This document shows positions 45,926-54,851 of a DNA stretch of 64,000 nt, piece by piece; positions within the stretch are counted from its first letter, which is position 1; each line of letters starts with the position of its first letter. A program made the position numbers and the translations under genes. The notes under the pieces were generated by a model that made no database searches, was not told the origin of the DNA, and worked only from the letters and a program-made list of their open reading frames with translations. Source of the DNA: Erythrobacter sp. (GTDB lineage: Bacteria; Pseudomonadota; Alphaproteobacteria; Sphingomonadales; Sphingomonadaceae); contig NZOF01000077.1 in assembly GCA_002695185.1 (NCBI GenBank), forward strand, positions 4,137 to 68,136, in the 5' to 3' direction.

Positions 45926-46617
45926 TTCGTCCTTTCGAAAGTATCGCCGTTGTCGCTGCGTAGCAATTCGGTCTGCGTGACCGGCGGTGGCACCCGGCTA
46001 CCGTCTTCGGTCAGCCCAAGGCTTTCGGCATAGAGCAGGCGACCGCCGCTCAATTTCAGCAGCACATAGTCGAACTGGTCGGGACCGAGCGCGAAACAGC
46101 CGTTTGATCGTCCCAGGCGGCCCCAGCGATCAACATGCTCCGGACGGGCATATTCTGCCTGATGCATCACGATGGCGCGAGGCAGCGCCTTGTCATTGGT
46201 TGGATCGAGCCCGTCGAGCCTGATCGAGGTGCCATACCGTCCGGTGTACCAGCTGCGCGTCATATAGGCGCCTCGGCTGGTCGCCTCGCTGCCCTCAATA
46301 TTCGAATAGCGCTTGAGCCACCCATCATGCTGGCTGTCGGAGCCTGTGCCGTGGCTGACGTGGAAGCTCTGCACGCGCTGATTTTGCAGATCGACGAAAT
46401 GGAAGCGCCTTTGCGAGGAATGCAGGCCGAAGTCGGCGATGCCGACAATGTCCTTTTTCCAGAGCACATCACCCACCCGCGCCAGTTGCTCACGCGCGAT
46501 GGCGAACAGCTGCGCATCACGGCTGGCGGTGGGATTTACCTGCGCGCTCACCCGGCCCGGCAGCGTAATCGCTGCACCGGCGGCAAGCGAGCTCTTTAGA
46601 AGATCGCGGCGGTTCAT
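45910..46617 (-). CDS. Murein L,D-transpeptidase catalytic-domain protein (YkuD_2)
   Basis: 235 residues. Tat-type signal MNRRDLLKSSLAAGAAITLPGRVSAQ. The domain has the YkuD_2 layout: GIADFGLHSSQRRFHFVDLQ, SFHVSHGTGSD, and RLGRSNGCFALGP with the nucleophile Cys in SNGCF. It is distinct from the YcbB-like gene on the other side of the terminator. It begins 4 bases after the histone-deacetylase-like gene, so the two are one transcript. The role, murein remodelling, is likely but the exact reaction is not known for this family. Confidence 0.88.
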   Translation of the reverse strand: MNRRDLLKSSLAAGAAITLPGRVSAQVNPTASRDAQLFAIAREQLARVGDVLWKKDIVGIADFGLHSSQRRFHFVDLQNQRVQSFHVSHGTGSDSQHDGWLKRYSNIEGSEATSRGAYMTRSWYTGRYGTSIRLDGLDPTNDKALPRAIVMHQAEYARPEHVDRWGRLGRSNGCFALGPDQFDYVLLKLSGGRLLYAESLGLTEDGSRVPPPVTQTELLRSDNGDTFERTNPGVF

Positions 46618-46621
46618 GGTG

Positions 46622-47563
46622 TCATCCTATAACATCGCGCAGGCTATCGGAAGCTGAACGAGCGAATTCGTTATTCGCCTTGTCACAGGCGATCATCGAT
46701 CTGGCGTGTCGTTCGCCGACTTCGCGCGGATCGGGGCCGTATCCGCCTCCGAGGGAACTGGCGATGGCCAAGCCGCCCGTGCGCACGGCGCGGATCACAT
46801 AACTGTCGCGGCGAACCAAACCCTCGTTGGTCAGCGCCAAGCGGCCGAGTTTGTCATCGCCATGCACATCAACACCGGCCTGATAGAGCACAAAGTCGGG
46901 TTCGAATTGCTCAATTGTCCGGGGCAGGTGTCGATCGAGCGCCTCGAGATAGCCATCGTCATCCATGCCGTCCGGCAACGGCACGTCTAGGCTCGATCGC
47001 GCCTTTCGGACGGGGAAGTTCTTCTCGGCATGGAGCGAGAGCGTGAAGATGTCATCGCGCCCTGCCGTAAGACTGGCGGTGCCATCGCCTTGGTGAACAT
47101 CGAGATCAATAATCAGAACACGGCTAACATCCCCTTCCGCGATGAGACGGTTGGACACGACGGCAAGGTCATTGAAGACGCAGTAGCCCGCGCCGGTATC
47201 GTAAAGCGCGTGATGGCTGCCCGCTGCGCTATTGCCAGCATAGCCATGCCGACGCGCCAGCTGTGCTGCCAGCCAAGTTCCGCCATTGGTATGGGCTACA
47301 CGCTGCGCGATATGCGCAGTTACGGGAAAGCCGATCCGCCGTTCCTTCTCGCGGGGGACAGTGGAGGTGAATACCTGATCGACGTAATCCGGGCAGTGCA
47401 CCGCCTCAAGCCAGCGGCGCGGCATTGCGGGCGGGGCGTGTTCGGTGATCGGATAGCCGCTCTCGCGCAGGGCCGCCATGACAGCCATATACTTGTCGAA
47501 GCGGAACGTCCCGCGCGTGGGTGCGGGAGCCATGTAATCGACGTGATGGACGACGTGGAGCAA
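46622..47563 (-). CDS. Histone deacetylase / acetylpolyamine amidohydrolase family protein
   Basis: 313 residues from a TTG at 47563, seven bases after the ppa stop. This keeps the family N terminus LLHVVHHVDYMAPAPTRGTFRFDKYMAVMAAL. Zinc-hydrolase motifs: SHHALYDTGAGYCVFNDLAVVSN, IIDLDVHQGDGT, YQAGVDVHGDD and GGGYGPD. Bacterial members deacetylate polyamines, acetoin-like compounds or unknown acyl groups. The start is a TTG rather than ATG 47533, which would cut the first strand. It sits between ppa and the transpeptidase gene in a tight minus-strand group. Confidence 0.87.
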   Translation of the reverse strand: MLHVVHHVDYMAPAPTRGTFRFDKYMAVMAALRESGYPITEHAPPAMPRRWLEAVHCPDYVDQVFTSTVPREKERRIGFPVTAHIAQRVAHTNGGTWLAAQLARRHGYAGNSAAGSHHALYDTGAGYCVFNDLAVVSNRLIAEGDVSRVLIIDLDVHQGDGTASLTAGRDDIFTLSLHAEKNFPVRKARSSLDVPLPDGMDDDGYLEALDRHLPRTIEQFEPDFVLYQAGVDVHGDDKLGRLALTNEGLVRRDSYVIRAVRTGGLAIASSLGGGYGPDPREVGERHARSMIACDKANNEFARSASDSLRDVIG

Positions 47564-47570
47564 GGTGTAC

Positions 47571-48116
47571 CTAACCGTTCCTGTCCTGCTTGGCCGCGAT
47601 TGCTTTTTCGGCCAGCTCGACAGCGTCTTTTTCATCGCCCGGCTCGAGTATTTCGACCTTGCGATCGATCAGACGGTTGTAGACTTCGAAGAACACGCCC
47701 AGTTCCCACAGCATGGTAGGGCGCAATTGGTCGAGCCGCTCGATCTCGCCGAATGTCTGGGACAGCGGAGGCACGCCGACAAGGCGGTCGTTGCGTACCA
47801 TTTCGCCGTCCTCTTCCTGCTCCATGCGCAGGATCGCGACCGGGCGGATGTCGACCAACGTGCCGGACGGCAGTGGCCCGCCGGTCAGCACCAAGACATC
47901 CAGCGCATCGCCGTCAGGAGCCATCGTTGCCGGAATGAAACCGAAATTGGCCGGGAAAGTAAGTCCTTCCGGCAATTCGAGGGCCCAGCGGAAAATTCCC
48001 AGCTTCTTGTCGAGATCGATCTTGTGCGTATTGCCCTTGGGGCATTCGATGAAGGCGTGGAGCAGGCCTTTTTCGGATCGAGCCGGTAAACGGGCAAGGT
48101 GTTCGGCATCGATCAT
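47571..48116 (-). CDS. ppa: Inorganic pyrophosphatase (class I)
   Basis: 181-residue soluble PPase hydrolysing pyrophosphate. The Mg signature is D68-G-D70-A-L-D73 in APDGDALDVLV, where Ala replaces the usual Pro. Other blocks: FPANFGFIPATMA and the catalytic D in ERLDQLRPT. The N terminus is shorter than E. coli Ppa, so this may be the short variant seen in some alphaproteobacteria. It lies between ispG and the deacetylase-like gene. Confidence 0.88.
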   Translation of the reverse strand: MIDAEHLARLPARSEKGLLHAFIECPKGNTHKIDLDKKLGIFRWALELPEGLTFPANFGFIPATMAPDGDALDVLVLTGGPLPSGTLVDIRPVAILRMEQEEDGEMVRNDRLVGVPPLSQTFGEIERLDQLRPTMLWELGVFFEVYNRLIDRKVEILEPGDEKDAVELAEKAIAAKQDRNG

Positions 48117-48174
48117 CGTAAGGCGCTCCGCATGGCTGTCACCAATTTACGGAAGACCGGGCGAGGCGTTCCGC

Positions 48175-49326
48175 CTATTCCGCCGGTTCAGCCTGTTTGG
48201 GGGCATGCGGATCGAACGCCACGGCCTCGCCTGCCTCGATTGCTGCTGCTTTCTCTTCCACCAGCTTCACGATGTGATCGAGCATATCGTCGCTCTCGAT
48301 ATGGTGGTTCTTCACGCCCGACAGATAGACCATGTGCTTGCCCGAACCGCCACCGGTCAGGCCGATATCGGTCTCGCGTGCTTCGCCCGGGCCGTTGACG
48401 ACGCAGCCGAGCACCGAAAGGCTCATCGGCGTCTTGATGTGTTCGAGCCGCTTTTCCAGCGTTTCCACGGTGCGTATTACGTCGAAACCCTGGCGCGAAC
48501 AACTTGGGCAGGACACCACGCGCACGCCGCGCGTCCGCAGGCCCAGCGCCTTGAGCATTTCGAAGCCGACCTTCACTTCCTGCTCAGGCTCGGCCGAAAG
48601 CGAGACGCGGATCGTGTCGCCGATGCCGGCCCATAGCAGGCTGCCAATGCCGATGCTGGATTTGACCGTCCCGCCGATCAGTCCGCCAGCCTCGGTAATG
48701 CCGAGGTGCAGAGGGCAATCCACGGCCTCTGCCAGCCCGTGATAGGCAGCGACCGCAAGGAACACATCACTGGCTTTTACCGCCACCTTGTACTGGTGGA
48801 AATCATGATCCTGTAGCAGCTTGATGTGATCGAGAGCGCTTTCGATTAGCGCTTCGGGACACGGCTCGCCGTATTTTTCCAGCAGGTCCTTTTCCAGACT
48901 GCCAGCATTCACGCCGATGCGGATCGCGCAGCCATTTGCCTTTGCGGCGCGCACCACTTCGGCCACGCGCTTGCTGTCACCGATATTACCCGGATTGATG
49001 CGCAGGCAGGCGGCACCCTTGTCAGCCGCTTCGAGCGCACGCTTGTAGTGGAAATGGATGTCCGCAACGATCGGGACACTGGCCGCGCGCGTAATTTCGT
49101 CAAAACGAGCGGTCGATTCTTCGGTAGGGCAGGAGACGCGGATGATATCTGCGCCGACATCTTCGCAGCGGCGGATCTGGTCGATCGTCGCGCCGACATC
49201 TTCGGTCGGCGTATTGGTCATGGTCTGGACGCTGATGGGGGCATCGCCGCCGACAGGCACGCTGCCGACCATGATCTGGCGGGACTGGCGGCGCTCGATC
49301 GTGCGCCAAGGTCGAATGGAAGACAT
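48175..49326 (-). CDS. ispG: 4-hydroxy-3-methylbut-2-enyl diphosphate synthase IspG
   Basis: 383-residue [4Fe-4S] enzyme of the MEP isoprenoid pathway. Opening [30 protein letters not shown]; barrel domain with [14 protein letters not shown]-terminal cluster cysteines in [12 protein letters not shown] and [11 protein letters not shown], with the Glu ligand close by; [16 protein letters not shown]. Length is normal. It heads a minus-strand group with ppa, the deacetylase-like gene and the YkuD_2 gene. Confidence 0.97.
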   Translation of the reverse strand: MSSIRPWRTIERRQSRQIMVGSVPVGGDAPISVQTMTNTPTEDVGATIDQIRRCEDVGADIIRVSCPTEESTARFDEITRAASVPIVADIHFHYKRALEAADKGAACLRINPGNIGDSKRVAEVVRAAKANGCAIRIGVNAGSLEKDLLEKYGEPCPEALIESALDHIKLLQDHDFHQYKVAVKASDVFLAVAAYHGLAEAVDCPLHLGITEAGGLIGGTVKSSIGIGSLLWAGIGDTIRVSLSAEPEQEVKVGFEMLKALGLRTRGVRVVSCPSCSRQGFDVIRTVETLEKRLEHIKTPMSLSVLGCVVNGPGEARETDIGLTGGGSGKHMVYLSGVKNHHIESDDMLDHIVKLVEEKAAAIEAGEAVAFDPHAPKQAEPAE

Positions 49327-49349
49327 GGCCCCGATATAGAGCGGGGAAT

Positions 49350-49375
49350 GTGAAGGGGCAATGACGCCCCTTCAC
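49350..49375. terminator. Hairpin between FadL-type gene and ispG
   Basis: GTGAAGGGGC-AATGAC-GCCCCTTCAC, a perfect 10-bp stem. It lies after the FadL-type gene (minus) and just before ispG. No T-run follows on the minus strand, so termination may be weak or Rho-aided. Confidence 0.6.
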
Positions 49376-49387
49376 TAGAGTTGGCTA

Positions 49388-50695
49388 TCAGAAGTTGGCG
49401 GCCAGCGAGAATGCCAGCACATCGGCATTGCCGCGGCTGTCGGACCGGATCGTGGCATCCACGGCTGCGGGCGTGCCCTGGAAGAAGCCGTCGGTGCGAT
49501 CGAGCGGCTCGCTCTTCACGAAGACATGCGCATAGGCGAGGCTGGCAGAGATCGTGTCGTTCAGATCGTAAGTTCCGCCGACGGACAGCCAGGTGCGGTC
49601 GCCATCGGGAACGCGCGTTGTGCGGAATTCGTCGGTGATCGGCGATTCGTCGAACATGGTACCGGCGCGCAGGGTAAAGCGCTCGGAGAAGTCATATTCG
49701 GCACCGATGGCCATCGAATAGGTGTCGCGGTAGTTCTGTTCGCTCACCTGAGTGGGCGCACCTTCGGGCTGCACGCGGATTTCGTTGAAGTTGCTCCAGT
49801 TGTACCAGCGCCACGTTCCATAAACGCGATACGGGGTGTCGGTGCCGAACATGACGCTGACCGTGGCGATATCCGGGGTCGACAGTGGTGCAGTCGCAGA
49901 GGTGACGACGTTATTGCCTGCGAGCGGACCTGTCAGGCCGGAAAGGTCGAAATCGCCTTCGAGCGTGTGATCGATGGACGAACGGTAATGCGCGCCAATG
50001 CGAACGGGATCGAAGGTCGCAGTGATACCGGCGTTCCAGCCCACGGTGATATCGTCGCCCTGAATGTTGAGCGCTGCATCGGCATCCGCCGGATTGAGGT
50101 TGGGCACAGCATTGGCGAGTTCGACATCGACATATTGCACGTCGACACCAGCGCCGATCGAGATGTTCTCAGAGAGCTTGTATGCTGCGCTCGGCTGCAC
50201 GTTCACGGTGAAAACATCGGACTTCAGCGAATCGTAACGGCCGAAGAAATCTTCGTCATAATCGACGACCACGCCGAACGGGCTGTTCACGCCAAGACCC
50301 AGCCAGAGACGGTCGGTGACCTGTGCAGTGGCGTAGAAAGACGGGATAACCAGCGGCTGCGCGAAAGGGTTGCCGCCATCGCTGCCGGTAACCGGGATGG
50401 CGACCGGAACGCCGGGCACGGTGCGAGTCGTGCCGGTGTTCGACTGGCGCGCATCGACGAACAGCGCTTGCGCGTTCGCTTCGATCGTGATGCCCTCAAG
50501 TTCCGTCATGCCGGCGGGGTTGAAGAACACGGTTGCCGCGCTGTCGGCAGCTGCTGCATCGCCCGAATAGGCGCGGCCAGCCTCCTTGGTCGACTGTTCC
50601 TGAATGTAGAAACCGCCTGCATATGCGGGGGCGGAAAGGGCAAGTCCGACGCCGAGAGCGAGCGCGGATGTGGCGAATTTAATCGAATTGTTCAT
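49388..50695 (-). CDS. FadL/OmpP1-type outer-membrane porin
   Basis: 435 residues. Signal MNNSIKFATSALALGVGLALSAPAYA. The mature N terminus GGFYIQEQSTKEAGRAYSGDAAAADSAATVFFNPAGMT is the FadL plug signature. The rest is alternating beta strands, ending GNADVLAFSLAANF with a terminal Phe. These channels take up long-chain fatty acids or hydrophobic aromatics. Start ATG is at 50695; the frame opens five codons earlier. No fad genes are next to it, though an acyl-CoA operon lies about 40 kb away. Confidence 0.92.
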   Translation of the reverse strand: MNNSIKFATSALALGVGLALSAPAYAGGFYIQEQSTKEAGRAYSGDAAAADSAATVFFNPAGMTELEGITIEANAQALFVDARQSNTGTTRTVPGVPVAIPVTGSDGGNPFAQPLVIPSFYATAQVTDRLWLGLGVNSPFGVVVDYDEDFFGRYDSLKSDVFTVNVQPSAAYKLSENISIGAGVDVQYVDVELANAVPNLNPADADAALNIQGDDITVGWNAGITATFDPVRIGAHYRSSIDHTLEGDFDLSGLTGPLAGNNVVTSATAPLSTPDIATVSVMFGTDTPYRVYGTWRWYNWSNFNEIRVQPEGAPTQVSEQNYRDTYSMAIGAEYDFSERFTLRAGTMFDESPITDEFRTTRVPDGDRTWLSVGGTYDLNDTISASLAYAHVFVKSEPLDRTDGFFQGTPAAVDATIRSDSRGNADVLAFSLAANF

Positions 50696-50860
50696 CGAGA
50701 TATCCAACATGACTTCAGAAGCGTCGTGCCGGATTATTTAACCGTTCGACGCGGGGGCGGCGCGTTAGGGGAAGGTCAGAGGCAGGGCAAGCACGTTTCG
50801 TCGAGCAACTTACTTCAAAGCCGCTGGCAAAGCTGGACGCCTTGTTGCATCACCGTTTGC

Positions 50861-51862
50861 ATGACCCAAGCGACCGATGCCACCGATACCGACACCCCCA
50901 TGCTGTTCGGGCGTGTACTTGATGGCCAAGGCGGCGGCCGGCCGATCGCTTGGGAAGAAGCGGTCGACTGGAAACCTGCGAGAGAGGGCGAGGTGCTGTG
51001 GCTGCATATCTGCCGGACGCGCGATGGGGTTCAGCAATGGCTGGAGCAGGATCTGGCCATTCCCGAACCGACTGCCGAATTGCTGACCAGCGATCAGACG
51101 CGCCCGCGTGCTTTCCGCGAAGGCAATACGCTGGTTGGAACGCTACGTGGCATCAATTTCAACCCGGGAGCCGAACCGGAGGACATGATTTCGATGCAGT
51201 TCTGGTCGGATGGCCACCGGCTGGTCACGCTGCGTCGTCATCCCCTCCAGACGCCGCGTGAAGTGCTTGCCCAGATCGACCGCGGGATCGGACCGGTCGA
51301 TGCCGGGGCCACGATCACTCTGCTGGCCGAGTACATGATTGCGCGCATGAGCCAGTCGATCGTCGATATGAACGACGTGCTCGACGAGTTGGAGCACGAC
51401 GATCCCGAGGAGCACGCCGAGGCGATGCTGACGCAGATTTCCACCATCCGCCGCAACTGCCTGGCGCTGAAACGCCACATGGGCCCGCAGCATGAAGCAC
51501 TGGAGCAGATCAGCCGCGATGCGCCGGCCTGGTTCGAAGACCACGACCGGCGCGAGATCGCCGAGAGCATCGCCCGACTGAGTCGCTATCTCGACGACAT
51601 AGACATCAGCAAGGAAAGCGCACTTGTTCTGCAGGACGAATTGCGAGCCCGCAGTCTCGCCAGCAGCGAGCATGCGACATACATGCTCACCATCGTGGCG
51701 GGCATCTTCCTGCCGCTCAGTTTTCTGACCGGCCTGCTCGGAATCAATGTGGGCGGTATGCCCGGGATGGACGATCCCGATGCCTTCTGGGGCGTCGCCG
51801 CGCTCTGCGCTTTTCTTTTTATCGCGCTGATTGTGGTCTTCCGACGCCTCAGATGGCTCTGA
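50861..51862 (+). CDS. zntB: CorA-family cation transporter, ZntB type
   Basis: 333 residues. A soluble N-terminal domain (about 1-265) with helical SQSIVDMNDVLDELEHDDPEEHAEAMLTQI is followed by two C-terminal helices with YMLTIVAGIFLPLSFLTGLLGINVGGMPGMDDPDAFWG. The signature reads GIN rather than GMN, as in ZntB zinc transporters. The basic C terminus is RRLRW. Start ATG 50861; the frame is open far upstream through the antisense of the FadL gene, which is coincidental. Direction of transport is not shown by sequence. Confidence 0.88.
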   Translation: MTQATDATDTDTPMLFGRVLDGQGGGRPIAWEEAVDWKPAREGEVLWLHICRTRDGVQQWLEQDLAIPEPTAELLTSDQTRPRAFREGNTLVGTLRGINFNPGAEPEDMISMQFWSDGHRLVTLRRHPLQTPREVLAQIDRGIGPVDAGATITLLAEYMIARMSQSIVDMNDVLDELEHDDPEEHAEAMLTQISTIRRNCLALKRHMGPQHEALEQISRDAPAWFEDHDRREIAESIARLSRYLDDIDISKESALVLQDELRARSLASSEHATYMLTIVAGIFLPLSFLTGLLGINVGGMPGMDDPDAFWGVAALCAFLFIALIVVFRRLRWL

Positions 51863-51865
51863 CCG

Positions 51866-53647
51866 CTAACCGCCATTGCGCTGCGAGGGGATGAACTCCT
51901 CTCGCACGGCCTTCGCGATCAACTCCAGCGGGATGATACCTTGGCTCAGCAGGAAATCGTTGAACGCCTTCTCGTTGAAGTCTTCACCCAGCGCCAGTTC
52001 GGTTTCTACCCGCAGATCGATCAACTTGCGATAGCCGTAGTAATAGGAACCGGCCTGACCGGGCATGCGGAACTGGTAGCGGTCGAGTTCCTGCTTGGTC
52101 ATACCGGGCGAGAACAGCGCTTCATCGCGTAGAACATGCTCTGCTTCCTCACGCGTCATCAGGCCGAGGTTCAGCGCCGGATCGAGGAAGGCGCGGGCGG
52201 CGCGTAGTAGCCGGAACTGCTGGGCGATGAACTGCCCTTCGATCGGTTCATGCGGCAGCATCTCGGCTTCGGCGTACAGCGCCCAACCTTCCACATTCAC
52301 ACTGTTAAAGGCGTAGAGCATGCGGGCGAGCGAAACGCCGTTTTCCACCAGAGCGGCGAACTGCATTTCGTGGCCGGGGCGCGCTTCGTGGGCGCTCAGC
52401 GTCCAGCTGGCGGCGGGGAAGTTAAAATCGTCATAGGCGTCTTCCGCACTCGCAGTCGGGTTGCCGACTGTCAGCACGAAGGTGCCCTGTTCGCCGGTGT
52501 TGCCGATCAGGCGCGGGGGGCGCATGTGCGGGGCGGGCTGGGCCGCGCTTTCAGCGACCGATGCCACCCGCATCTGCAATTCGGTGTCGGGCAGCGAAAC
52601 GATGTCGTTGTCGCGAACCTTTGCCTCCAGCTCGCGGTTCACGCCGCGATAGAATTCCTCGATCTCGTCGTTGGGGATCGTCTGCTGCTTCAGCCGGGTC
52701 ATGACAGAAGCCATATCGGTTTCCGGCCAGCCGTTCTTCTCTGCGATCTGCGGGGCCAGCGCTTCCATCTGGGCGCGGATTTCATAGAAGCCCCGGCGGG
52801 CCTGGCTCATCGCTTCGCGCGGGTCCATGTCGATACCGACATTGCGCAAGTTAAGCGCATAGAGTTCCTCGGGGAGGCGGGCCTCATCGCGAGCTGCGGG
52901 AAGAACGACATCGCGGGTCCATTCGCCATAGTCGGCGAACTGCTGGTCCATCGCATCGAGCGCTTCTTCGGCTCCGTCGATATCGTATTTGTCGAACAGT
53001 TCGCGGATGCCCGCGGCAAACGTCGGGATCTTGCCGATCGATTCCTCGACCTCGACCCGGTAGGGGCCGATCTTGCCATCGCCGCGGCTCGCTTCGAAAC
53101 GGGCCTTGGCGAGTTCGGTATAAGGCTCGTATCCATCGGCAACCCCGGTATAGCGATTGAGCAATTGCACAGCCGATGCGCGGCGGTTCTCGGCGGTCTG
53201 GTCGGACAGCATCGAACCGATCGAATAGAAGATGCTCTGCGGCAACTCAGACCATTCGAGCATCATGCTTTCGTTCAACTCAGACGAGAGGATCGAGCGG
53301 TCGAGACTGTCGATCAGGATGGTCAGGTCCTGCTTGACGAAAGTGTTGCTCTCACTTGCCATCGCGGCAGCAAATTCGGCGCGCAGGGCTTTTGCACCGG
53401 CAATGTAGCGTTCGGTGCTGTCGGGCGAATAGTCGAAGGTCAGGCCATCATATTGTTCGTAGCCGGACGAGCTTGCGCTTTCGGGATAGAACTGGGCTTC
53501 GAAATCGATCAGCTTCTGCGTGTAGGCATTGCTGGTTTCGATCCAGTCGGCGCTGGTCGCCTGACCCGCGGCGTCCTGGGCCATTGCTGTGCCAGCGGGA
53601 ACGATGGTCGCGGTGGCGAGCGCGATGGCTGCGGCAAAGGTCTTCAT
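51866..53647 (-). CDS. DUF885 family exported protein
   Basis: 593 residues. Signal peptide MKTFAAAIALATATIVPAGTAMAQ. Long helical domain of the DUF885 type with a zinc-protease-like motif HEARPGHEMQFAALVENG (about residue 417) and WALYAEAEMLPHEP, the third acid region. It is likely a periplasmic zinc metallopeptidase-like enzyme, family function unproven. A late YRKLIDLRVETELALGEDFNEKAF block is typical. It ends next to zntB, 3 bases apart, convergent. Confidence 0.9.
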   Translation of the reverse strand: MKTFAAAIALATATIVPAGTAMAQDAAGQATSADWIETSNAYTQKLIDFEAQFYPESASSSGYEQYDGLTFDYSPDSTERYIAGAKALRAEFAAAMASESNTFVKQDLTILIDSLDRSILSSELNESMMLEWSELPQSIFYSIGSMLSDQTAENRRASAVQLLNRYTGVADGYEPYTELAKARFEASRGDGKIGPYRVEVEESIGKIPTFAAGIRELFDKYDIDGAEEALDAMDQQFADYGEWTRDVVLPAARDEARLPEELYALNLRNVGIDMDPREAMSQARRGFYEIRAQMEALAPQIAEKNGWPETDMASVMTRLKQQTIPNDEIEEFYRGVNRELEAKVRDNDIVSLPDTELQMRVASVAESAAQPAPHMRPPRLIGNTGEQGTFVLTVGNPTASAEDAYDDFNFPAASWTLSAHEARPGHEMQFAALVENGVSLARMLYAFNSVNVEGWALYAEAEMLPHEPIEGQFIAQQFRLLRAARAFLDPALNLGLMTREEAEHVLRDEALFSPGMTKQELDRYQFRMPGQAGSYYYGYRKLIDLRVETELALGEDFNEKAFNDFLLSQGIIPLELIAKAVREEFIPSQRNGG

Positions 53648-53778
53648 GGGCTTAATCCCCCTCGGTATAATCTAGATACTTTAATACGGGCATGGTCTGC
53701 GCCTGCCGATTTGCATTGGCAAGCAGCCACACGATGAACGGTCGATGCGGCCGGACCAGCGCGCGCGGCTAGCGCTGT

Positions 53779-54741
53779 TTAATAGGCGAATGTCTGGCCG
53801 ACCATCTTTTCGCTCAGCTCCCACAGGCGTTCGGCCTTGTCCGGATCGATAGCGTAGCTGCGCACACCGCCGCCTGTGTCTTGATCGTCCTGTTCGGCAA
53901 TATGGCAATCTTCGCAATAAAGGCCGCCGCGCCCTTCAAGTGCGGGGGTGGTGGCGACCCAGCAGGTCGTCGCAGCGCCTTGCGGGATGGTCTTGAAAGG
54001 CTCGGGCTCTTCGCCACGTTCCTCGGCGGATTTGCGGATTCTTTCCATGAGACTGGCCATCTCCTCTTCGCTCATATGGCGACCGAGATTGGTGTTGATG
54101 CCGCCCGGATGCAGCGCGAAGGCGTGGATGCCTTTCTTGGCGAGCCTTCGCTCGAGGCCGACGGCGAAGAGCACATTGGCGGTCTTCGACTGCCCGTAGC
54201 TGACCCATTTGTCATAACCGCGGTTCTCGAAATTCGGATCGTCGAAATCGACCGGGGCGATGTGATGACCGCGGCTGGAAAGATTGACGATCCGCCGGCG
54301 CTCGCCACGCTCAACCAGCGGCATCAGCAGGTTGGTTAGAAGGAAGTGGCCGAGGTGATTGGTGCCGAACTGCATCTCGAACCCGTCGGTAGTTTCGGCT
54401 TCGTCACAGGCCATGACGCCAGCATTGTTGATCAGCAGGTCGATCTTGTCGAAGCGCTCGTTCGCTTCAGCGCCAGCTTTCCGCACGCTGTCGAGCGAGG
54501 CGAGGTCGCATACCAGCGTATCCACCTTCGCGCCGGTTTCTTCTGCAATGGCATCGGCTGCCGCCGCCAGCTTGGTCGCATCGCGGCCAGACAGGATCAC
54601 ATGTGCACCGCGATCCGCCATGGCCCGGGCGGTTTCGCGCCCGAGGCCGGAATAGCCGCCGGTGATGAATGCGGTCCGCCCGGAGAGATCTACTCCGGCA
54701 AGAACCTCATCCGCCGTGCTCGAAAAACCGAAATTGCTCAT
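53779..54741 (-). CDS. Short-chain dehydrogenase/reductase
   Basis: 320-residue SDR of the retinol-dehydrogenase-like group. Cofactor motif TGGYSGLG (27-34), where GGYSG replaces the usual GASSG; NNAG at 105-108; catalytic Y182-x3-K186 (YGQSK); Ser in NLSSRGHH. RDATKLAA near residue 53 suggests NADP. Substrate unknown. It stands alone between terminators. A CxxC pair (LYCEDCH) lies near residue 280. Confidence 0.9.
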   Translation of the reverse strand: MSNFGFSSTADEVLAGVDLSGRTAFITGGYSGLGRETARAMADRGAHVILSGRDATKLAAAADAIAEETGAKVDTLVCDLASLDSVRKAGAEANERFDKIDLLINNAGVMACDEAETTDGFEMQFGTNHLGHFLLTNLLMPLVERGERRRIVNLSSRGHHIAPVDFDDPNFENRGYDKWVSYGQSKTANVLFAVGLERRLAKKGIHAFALHPGGINTNLGRHMSEEEMASLMERIRKSAEERGEEPEPFKTIPQGAATTCWVATTPALEGRGGLYCEDCHIAEQDDQDTGGGVRSYAIDPDKAERLWELSEKMVGQTFAY

Positions 54742-54784
54742 TGCGTGTACTCCTCTTTCGCGAAGGCACGTAACACAACGGAAA

Positions 54785-54815
54785 GGGGGCGCGAGAGTTT
54801 TCCTCTCGCGCCCCC
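54785..54815. terminator. Strong hairpin between the SDR and channel genes
   Basis: GGGGGCGCGAGAG (54785-54797) and CTCTCGCGCCCCC (54803-54815) form a perfect 13-bp stem with a five-base loop. It lies downstream of the channel gene on the minus strand, which then reads TTTCCG. Probable terminator for that gene. Confidence 0.8.
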
Positions 54816-54851
54816 GGACACCCTCTCTCCTTGGTGTTTTGTCTTGTTGCC

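Noticed and set aside
49526..50860. Long plus-strand extension upstream of zntB
   Set aside because: It runs antisense to the FadL-type porin; the ZntB family begins at MTQATDATD (50861).
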